This document shows, piece by piece, positions 59,861 to 64,000 of a stretch of 64,000 bases of DNA. The DNA is taken from positions 60,189-124,188 of the forward strand of contig JAMPAF010000003.1 of assembly GCA_023667345.1 (NCBI GenBank), read 5' to 3'. The notes beneath the pieces were generated by a model that ran no database searches, had not been told where the DNA came from, and saw only the letters and a program-made list of their open reading frames with translations. Position 1 is the first letter of the stretch, and the number at the start of each line of letters is the position of its first letter. The stretch comes from Clostridiales bacterium. GTDB lineage: Bacteria; Bacillota; Clostridia; Christensenellales; Borkfalkiaceae. A program made the position numbers and the translations under genes.

Positions 59861-59979
59861 AAGCCTTCCCCCTGCGTGGGGAAGGTGGCACTGCCATAAG
59901 GCAGTGACGGATGAGGGGTGTTATTTTAAGAATTCCCCTCACCACCGCTACGCGGAGCCTCCCCACCAAGGGGAAGCCT
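59861..59979 (+). repeat. Family C repeat, copy 3 (uninterrupted)
   Basis: CCTTCCCCCTGCGTGGGGAA, GGTGGCACTGCC-ATAA-GGCAGTG, ACGGATGAGGGGTG and CCTCACCACCGCTACGCGG. It provides the intact sequence (GTGGGGAAGGTGG) for comparison with the interrupted C2. Confidence 0.8.
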
Positions 59980-60042
59980 ATATTAAGGTCGGATTTAATT
60001 CTTAATTCTTAATTCTAAATTCTGAATTGTACTTATTTCCCG

Positions 60043-60690
60043 TCACCACACAAACTTAAAATTGTTCGCCTCGCCGTTATCCACCAAAATATCCTGCGCG
60101 GTCATCGACTTGTTTACGACGGTCAAAAAGTACGCAAACTCCGCAATCTCCTCCTCGCTCGCCCATTTCTTTAACGGGGTGACTTCCATAATCTGCGCCC
60201 ACAGCGCGGGGTCGTCCATGACGCGGCTGTTCGAGGCGGTCACAACGCCCCCGGGCGAAAGACTGTTGCACGTCGCCCCGAATTGCGCAACGCGCATGGC
60301 GACGTTTTTCATATACGCCACCACCCCGCCTTTGCTTGCGGCGTACTCGGGGAATTCCGAGCCCGTCCTCGCGCTTGCCGAGGCAATAAACAAAACGCTC
60401 TTTACGCCGGCGCGCACGCCGTATTTTTCGGTCACGCGTATAGAGCCTTTCAAATTCACGTCGATATCTCCGCCCGAATTCTGACAGCCCGCGTTGTTTA
60501 TAACGACGTCCGCCCCGTCAATTTGCGGCAGGTCGCCCTTTGCGATATCCGCCATATAGTGCGTATAATTTTTGTGCGTAAAAGATTGCGGCAAAATATC
60601 GATTCCCGCCACAATATGCCCTTGCGAAAGGAATTTTGACGCTATCGCCCTGCCTATACCGCGGGCCGTTCCCGTTATCAGAATTTTCAT
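60043..60690 (-). CDS. Short-chain dehydrogenase/reductase in a preQ1-controlled operon
   Basis: A 215-aa NAD(P)-dependent oxidoreductase of the classical SDR type: ILITGTARGIGRAIA (cofactor loop), VVINNAGCQN, then catalytic Ser (IASASARTG) and YAASK. No acidic residue marks NAD preference at the end of strand 2 (VAGIDIL has one Asp). It overlaps the transporter gene by 4 bp and so is controlled by the same preQ1 riboswitch. The substrate is unknown; a role in handling a deazapurine precursor is an attractive inference only. Confidence 0.88.
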   Translation of the reverse strand: MKILITGTARGIGRAIASKFLSQGHIVAGIDILPQSFTHKNYTHYMADIAKGDLPQIDGADVVINNAGCQNSGGDIDVNLKGSIRVTEKYGVRAGVKSVLFIASASARTGSEFPEYAASKGGVVAYMKNVAMRVAQFGATCNSLSPGGVVTASNSRVMDDPALWAQIMEVTPLKKWASEEEIAEFAYFLTVVNKSMTAQDILVDNGEANNFKFVW

Positions 60691-61445
60691 ACTTTACCCT
60701 CTTTTCTTGCGTTTACGTAGTCGAAATATTCCTTGCCTACGCCGCGTTCCTTCCACTTTTTGCAGACGAAATACCCTAAATGTGCAAACACCGCCTCGCA
60801 CGCGAGCTCGACGAGCATACCCGTGACGGCGCACGTCACGCACTGCACCCAGGACCAGCCGAAAAATATGCGGCTGACAATGATTGCAAACACGAAATTA
60901 TCGACGAACTGCCCGACCGCCGTGGACACGTAGGTGCGCAATATGTAGGCGGCAATGCCGTCGGGACGCCTTTTAAACGCCTTGCCCACCGCAAAGTTGA
61001 CGGTGTTGTTTACGACTGCCGAAACTATGAACGCGGCGGTGCTTCCGAGGAGCACGTACCAAGTGCCGCCGAATGTGTTGTCGAGTGCGCCGTTGATTGC
61101 GTCCCCGCCGCCTTCGACAAAGCTTTCGCCCCAAAAACCGGGGATTTTGCTCGCCACGAAAAACATAAGGCACAGCGCCAGATTTACGGCAACGGCAAGC
61201 AGCGATATCTGCGTGGCGGCTTTGGGGCCGAAGTGCTTTGTGAGCATATCCATGGAAAGAAACGCGCCCCAGGAAACAATAATCCCGCAGTCAAGCGCGA
61301 GGTAATCCGTGTGCAAATCAATGCTCTTGTTTGCGAGCAAGTTCATCGAAACGACCGACAGCACGAACACCACTACGGTGAATGCGGGCACCGAAGAGAG
61401 CAAAAGTTTAAACTCTTTGACCTCTTCCTTAAAACTGAATTTCAT
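60687..61445 (-). CDS. Queuosine precursor transporter, YhhQ/VUT (ECF-type) family
   Basis: A 252-aa membrane protein with about six hydrophobic segments that should import preQ0/preQ1 or queuine. Family signs are VVSMNLLANKSIDL, LALDCGIIVSWGAFLSMDML, YILRTYVSTAVGQFVDNFVF and a C-terminal cytosolic tail. I used ATG 61445: its AAGGAG site lies in the riboswitch pseudoknot. The family also has short homologues near 220 aa; here a loop of about 30 residues (about 100-130) makes it longer. Confidence 0.9.
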   Translation of the reverse strand: MKFSFKEEVKEFKLLLSSVPAFTVVVFVLSVVSMNLLANKSIDLHTDYLALDCGIIVSWGAFLSMDMLTKHFGPKAATQISLLAVAVNLALCLMFFVASKIPGFWGESFVEGGGDAINGALDNTFGGTWYVLLGSTAAFIVSAVVNNTVNFAVGKAFKRRPDGIAAYILRTYVSTAVGQFVDNFVFAIIVSRIFFGWSWVQCVTCAVTGMLVELACEAVFAHLGYFVCKKWKERGVGKEYFDYVNARKEGKV

Positions 61446-61453
61446 ATTAAGTT

Positions 61454-61495
61454 CTCCTTGTTTTTTTATAGAGATGGTTTTCAAGGTGACATCTC
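61454..61495 (-). promoter_or_regulatory. PreQ1-I riboswitch over the ribosome binding site
   Basis: Stem GAGATG/CATCTC (61490-61495 with 61471-61476) with a 13-nt loop TCACCTTGAAAAC, then the A-rich tail TATAAAAAAA, then CAAGGAG. Loop CCTTG can pair with CAAGG to form the H-type pseudoknot that hides the Shine-Dalgarno site. Size (about 42 nt) and layout match class I preQ1 aptamers. PreQ1 would block translation. Confidence 0.88.
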
Positions 61496-61502
61496 GAAGG
61501 TG

Positions 61503-61531
61503 ATTATACTATTCCGCCGCCCGCATGTCAA
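61503..61531 (-). promoter_or_regulatory. Promoter of the preQ1 transporter operon
   Basis: Minus-strand TTGACA (61526-61531), 17 bp, TATAAT (61503-61508). The start of transcription falls at the first base of the aptamer stem. Confidence 0.88.
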
Positions 61532-61661
61532 ACGTTTTTGTCAATGCGGAATTAGGAATGCGGAATTAGGAATTATATCCCTCTCCTTGCCTTCCCCCTT
61601 TATTAAGGTGGAAGGCAAGAATAAGGTCAATGATTTTTTAAATACTCTCCGTCCACATTAC

Positions 61662-61818
61662 GACCTTCCCCTTAGAGGGAAGGTGGCATTTTCGAAAGTA
61701 GAGAGAAAATGACGAATGAGGGGTTGGTTGGTTCGATGAGCGCCATTACAATTACGAGCCAACCCCTCATCCGCCGTAACCTTAACGGTTGCGGCACCTT
61801 CCCCCTAAGGGGAAGGTT
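61662..61818. repeat. Family B repeat, copy 5
   Basis: Arms GACCTTCCCCTTAGAGGGAA and ACCTTCCCCCTAAGGGGAAGG, with a longer centre (GGTTGGTTCGATGAGCG). A part-repeat (GCCTTCCCCCTTTATTAAGG) precedes it at about 61.59 kb. Confidence 0.8.
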
Positions 61819-61832
61819 AAGTTAAAGTCAAA

Positions 61833-62432
61833 TCAATTCTGCAAATTCTTCACCTGCAATCTCAACAGAAAGTTTTCGTCCGTGAGCTTTTTTATCACCG
61901 CCGTAAGCCGCTTGTTTTCCTCTTTTAAACTCGCGTTCAGCTCGTCATATAAGCTGTTTATTTTGTCCTCGATAGCCTTCCTTCCGTCGTCCGTTACGGG
62001 ATATCCCGCGTCCTTCATAAGCTTTTTTATTCTTTCGGGCTGTTTTGCAAGCACGTTGCGGTACTTGTTCTGATAGCGCAGCATAAGTTTGTCGTCGCCG
62101 CCCGCAAGATTTAAAACCGCGCGGCGCACCGATACGCCCTTGCTCCGCTCCTTTAAAATCGCCTTTAAAATTTTGTCCGTTTCATCGTCGGTGAAGGGGC
62201 GGCTCTCCTCGGCTTTAAGCTTAGTATTCTGCAAAATTTTGCGCACCTCTTCGTTGTCGGTACTCCTTAACAGCGCGTAATAGTAGTTGCGCACGCTGCC
62301 CTTTGCTCTGCCCGAATTTTTGGCGTATTCCTCGAAAATTCTCGTGAGCGTCTTGCCCTGACCCTTGCCCTCGCATACGTATTTTACAAGGCTCTGCGCC
62401 TCGTCTTTCGTGTAGCCGTTAATCTTTTCCAT
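61833..62432 (-). CDS. Putative Myb/RsfA-like DNA-binding protein with coiled coil
   Basis: A 199-aa soluble protein I cannot firmly place. Residues 8-55 (DEAQSLVKYVCEGKGQGKTL, then GRAKGSVRNYYYALLR) look like the Myb/SANT-type domain of the sporulation regulator RsfA. A second helical block spans residues 77-130. The last 40 residues form a clear coiled coil (LKEENKRLTAVIKKLTDENF). GGAGG precedes the ATG. It is alone between family B repeats, so context gives no help. Confidence 0.6.
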   Translation of the reverse strand: MEKINGYTKDEAQSLVKYVCEGKGQGKTLTRIFEEYAKNSGRAKGSVRNYYYALLRSTDNEEVRKILQNTKLKAEESRPFTDDETDKILKAILKERSKGVSVRRAVLNLAGGDDKLMLRYQNKYRNVLAKQPERIKKLMKDAGYPVTDDGRKAIEDKINSLYDELNASLKEENKRLTAVIKKLTDENFLLRLQVKNLQN

Positions 62433-62572
62433 AACGCCTCCTTGAAATTTTTTCGTTTTATCACAAGGGTTATTGACATAAAATAATTGTTTAATACATT
62501 ATTTAATTATGAATTAAGAATTAGGAATTCGGAATTGCGGTGAAGTTATTTAAAATAATTATTCCGCAATAT

Positions 62573-62713
62573 GACCTTCCCCTTAGGGGGAAGGTGGCAT
62601 TTTCGTAAGCAACGCTGAGAAAATGACGGATGAGGGGTTGGTTGGTTTGAACGCGCTAACCCCTCATCCGCCGTAACCTTAACGGTTGCGGCACCTTCCC
62701 CCTAAGGGGAAGG
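62573..62713. repeat. Family B repeat, copy 6
   Basis: First hairpin is expanded (TTTTCGTAAGCAACGCTGAG). The second hairpin is GCCGTAA...TTGCGGC. It fills the gap between the divergent 199-aa and 309-aa genes, with AATTC-type units alongside. Confidence 0.8.
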
Positions 62714-62752
62714 TTAAATTAAGGCGATATTTTAAATTAAACGAGGCAACTT

Positions 62753-63682
62753 ATGCGACTTTATTTTTTATCCGAACGACCCGCCGCTTTAAAATTGAAC
62801 GGCGCATATATGGGACTTATCGACAGCTTCGAGCGGTTTGTCGATATGGACGGCGGCGATAAAATTCTCGCCGAAGTCGTGCCCGACGGCGACGCGTTGC
62901 CCGTAAGTTTCTTTATCGACGACGCACTGTTTTCTTCCCCGCCCGACTTTTTGGACGTGTACCTTTGCGGCAACGACGCGGTAATCTACGTATCGCGTTT
63001 CGAACGCCGCGCGCGCGAGTTCAGGGTGGTTGCGCAGACGCGGTTTTCGGACGGGCAATACACCCTCTTTTTAACCGACGGCAGGGTGTATTTAAACTGC
63101 GAGCGCGGGGACGGCTGCGCCCTGCACGAACTGCCGCGCTGTTTAGAAAACGCAAGCCTTAATGAGAGCGCAATCGGCGGCTTCCCCGTACTGCTTATAA
63201 GCGGCGCGGGGTACCTCGTCGTTATTTCCGCCGACGGCAGACGGGTATTTTTCAACCCCGCCGAAAGCTTCGACTGCGGCGACAAGCTGACGGTCAGCGT
63301 AAACTTTAACACATGCGCGGGGTGCAGAGCCGTGTGCACGTTCGTCTACGACGGCAACGAAATGAAGCTTGAAGGCAGTCGCACGGAAGAGCGCGTGCCG
63401 CCCGACGAAGCCGTGTTGCATTTCGCCTTTTTCGAGAGCGTTTTGACCCGTGGCGACTTTGCAAAATACCTCTGCGACGACTTAAAAAAAGACGCCGCCG
63501 CTCTGCCCGCATTTTTGGGCGGGTTCATCGACGTGAGTGTGCCGTATAAAAGGTTTTACGAAGAGCACGGCGATATCAAGGCGGCGGGACTTGTGTACCC
63601 GCAGTCGAAAAATCTGTTCACCGTAAAATATTTCACCGTCGATATGTCGGACGGAAAAATAACGAACATTTACGAAGTCTAA
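62753..63682 (+). CDS. Unassigned 309-aa protein
   Basis: No family recognised. The sequence is mostly short alternating hydrophobic strands (LPVSFFIDDALF, DAVIYVSRFER, FPVLLISGAGYLVVISADG), which suggests an all-beta soluble protein with two similar sheets. There is no signal peptide and no clear catalytic motif. Cysteines at CGNDA, CERGDGC and CAGCRAVC are not in a zinc pattern. GAGGCAACTT precedes the ATG. Base composition and codon use match the house-keeping genes, so it is probably a native gene. Confidence 0.65.
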   Translation: MRLYFLSERPAALKLNGAYMGLIDSFERFVDMDGGDKILAEVVPDGDALPVSFFIDDALFSSPPDFLDVYLCGNDAVIYVSRFERRAREFRVVAQTRFSDGQYTLFLTDGRVYLNCERGDGCALHELPRCLENASLNESAIGGFPVLLISGAGYLVVISADGRRVFFNPAESFDCGDKLTVSVNFNTCAGCRAVCTFVYDGNEMKLEGSRTEERVPPDEAVLHFAFFESVLTRGDFAKYLCDDLKKDAAALPAFLGGFIDVSVPYKRFYEEHGDIKAAGLVYPQSKNLFTVKYFTVDMSDGKITNIYEV

Positions 63683-63737
63683 TGCGGAATTAGGAATGCG
63701 CAATTATGGTCGGATTTTAAATTATTATTCCGCAATA

Positions 63738-63830
63738 TGACCTTCCCCTTAGGGGGAAGGTGGCGCAACCGTAAGGTTGTGCCCGCCCGCGAAGCGGTCG
63801 CACGTAGTACGGATGAGGGGTGTGTAAATT
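63738..63830. repeat. Family B repeat, partial copy 7
   Basis: Left half only (GACCTTCCCCTTAGGGGGAA), then GCGCAACC-GTAA-GGTTGTGC and a GACCGC-type insert (CCCGCCCGCGAAGCGGTCGC) also found in copies H2 and G3. TGAGGGGTGTG follows. Confidence 0.6.
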
Positions 63831-63859
63831 ACAACCTTATTATAATGCGGTCTGATTAA

Positions 63860-64000
63860 TCAACCTCTATCCCCTCTTCGAGGTACTTTCCCCTTCAAAG
63901 GGGAAAGCAAGAATTCCGCGCAACCCCTCGCCTTCCACTTTGAAGGGACGAGCAACGCATTTCTCAAAACAGCACTGTGCGCTGTTTTGGCGTTGCGAGA
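63860..64000 (+). repeat. Family A repeat, copy 5 (cut by the window end, interrupted by F4)
   Basis: CAACCTCTATCCCC to CTTCCACTTTGAAGGGA, after which family F begins at the same point as in copy A1. The right arm lies beyond the window. Confidence 0.75.
63949..64000 (+). mobile_element. Family F nested element, copy 4 (partial)
   Basis: CGAGCAACGCATTTCTCAAA and the CAAAACAGC-ACTGTGC-GCTGTTTTG hairpin are present; the rest is beyond the window. Confidence 0.7.

Overview
The window looks like chromosomal DNA from a low-to-moderate GC Bacillota (Clostridia) bacterium, most likely an uncultured anaerobic gut lineage. This rests on three things seen here: gene order matching Bacillus/Clostridium house-keeping clusters, strong AAGGAG-type Shine-Dalgarno sites with sigma-A promoters (TTGACA-N17-TATAAT), and an oxygen-independent class III ribonucleotide reductase. 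The lineage is an inference. No rRNA, tRNA, CRISPR array, integrase or complete insertion sequence was found.

Layout. 0-8 kb: nrdD behind two NrdR-boxed promoters, an XRE/zinc-ribbon membrane protein, two HNH nucleases with a convergent small-RNA/34-aa ORF locus between them, and a divergent PdxR-type regulator and pyridoxal kinase. 8-16.5 kb: rtcB, icd, a Ddl-like ATP-grasp, a membrane-anchored MurF-like ligase, an alpha/beta hydrolase with an apparent frameshift, and rimI-tsaB-tsaE. 16.5-20.3 kb: an AT-rich three-gene island (SPFH/zinc-ribbon protein, zinc-ribbon/TM/beta-helix surface protein, small soluble protein). 20.3-26.4 kb: trxA, hisS, a Sel1-repeat protein, hslU and hslV. 26.7-40.8 kb: the Firmicutes translation/DNA-processing supercluster, in transcription order ylxM-ffh-rpsP-khpA-rimM-trmD-rbgA-rnhB-yraN-rplS-comM-dprA-topA-trmFO and then hslV-hslU. 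41-48 kb: mscS, an antiporter, an unassigned structured transcript (about 400 nt), a divergent DUF6809-like/HTH pair, a RelE/RelB-type toxin-antitoxin pair, a YfbR-like nucleotidase and a TPP-riboswitch-controlled thiT. 48.5-57.8 kb: rpsB-tsf-(fic)-pyrH-frr-uppS-cdsA-dxr-rseP, coupling translation, lipid and isoprenoid synthesis. 58-64 kb: ruvX with a DUF1292 gene, a preQ1-riboswitch-controlled transporter with an SDR oxidoreductase, and two unassigned genes.

The intergenic space is unusual. Nearly every gap over 100 bp is filled by one of about ten families of short hairpin-rich repeats, here called A to J, flanked by AT-rich units built from variants of AATTCTTAATTC. One family (F) is found nested inside members of at least three other families at equivalent positions. 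Another (G) shows compensatory base changes in its stems between copies. The best candidates for undescribed biology are the 16.5-20.3 kb island, the 4.3-4.6 kb convergent RNA/small-ORF locus, the 44.8-45.2 kb structured transcript, repeat families F and G, and a U_UUU_UUA slippery site at the 5' end of the hydrolase gene.
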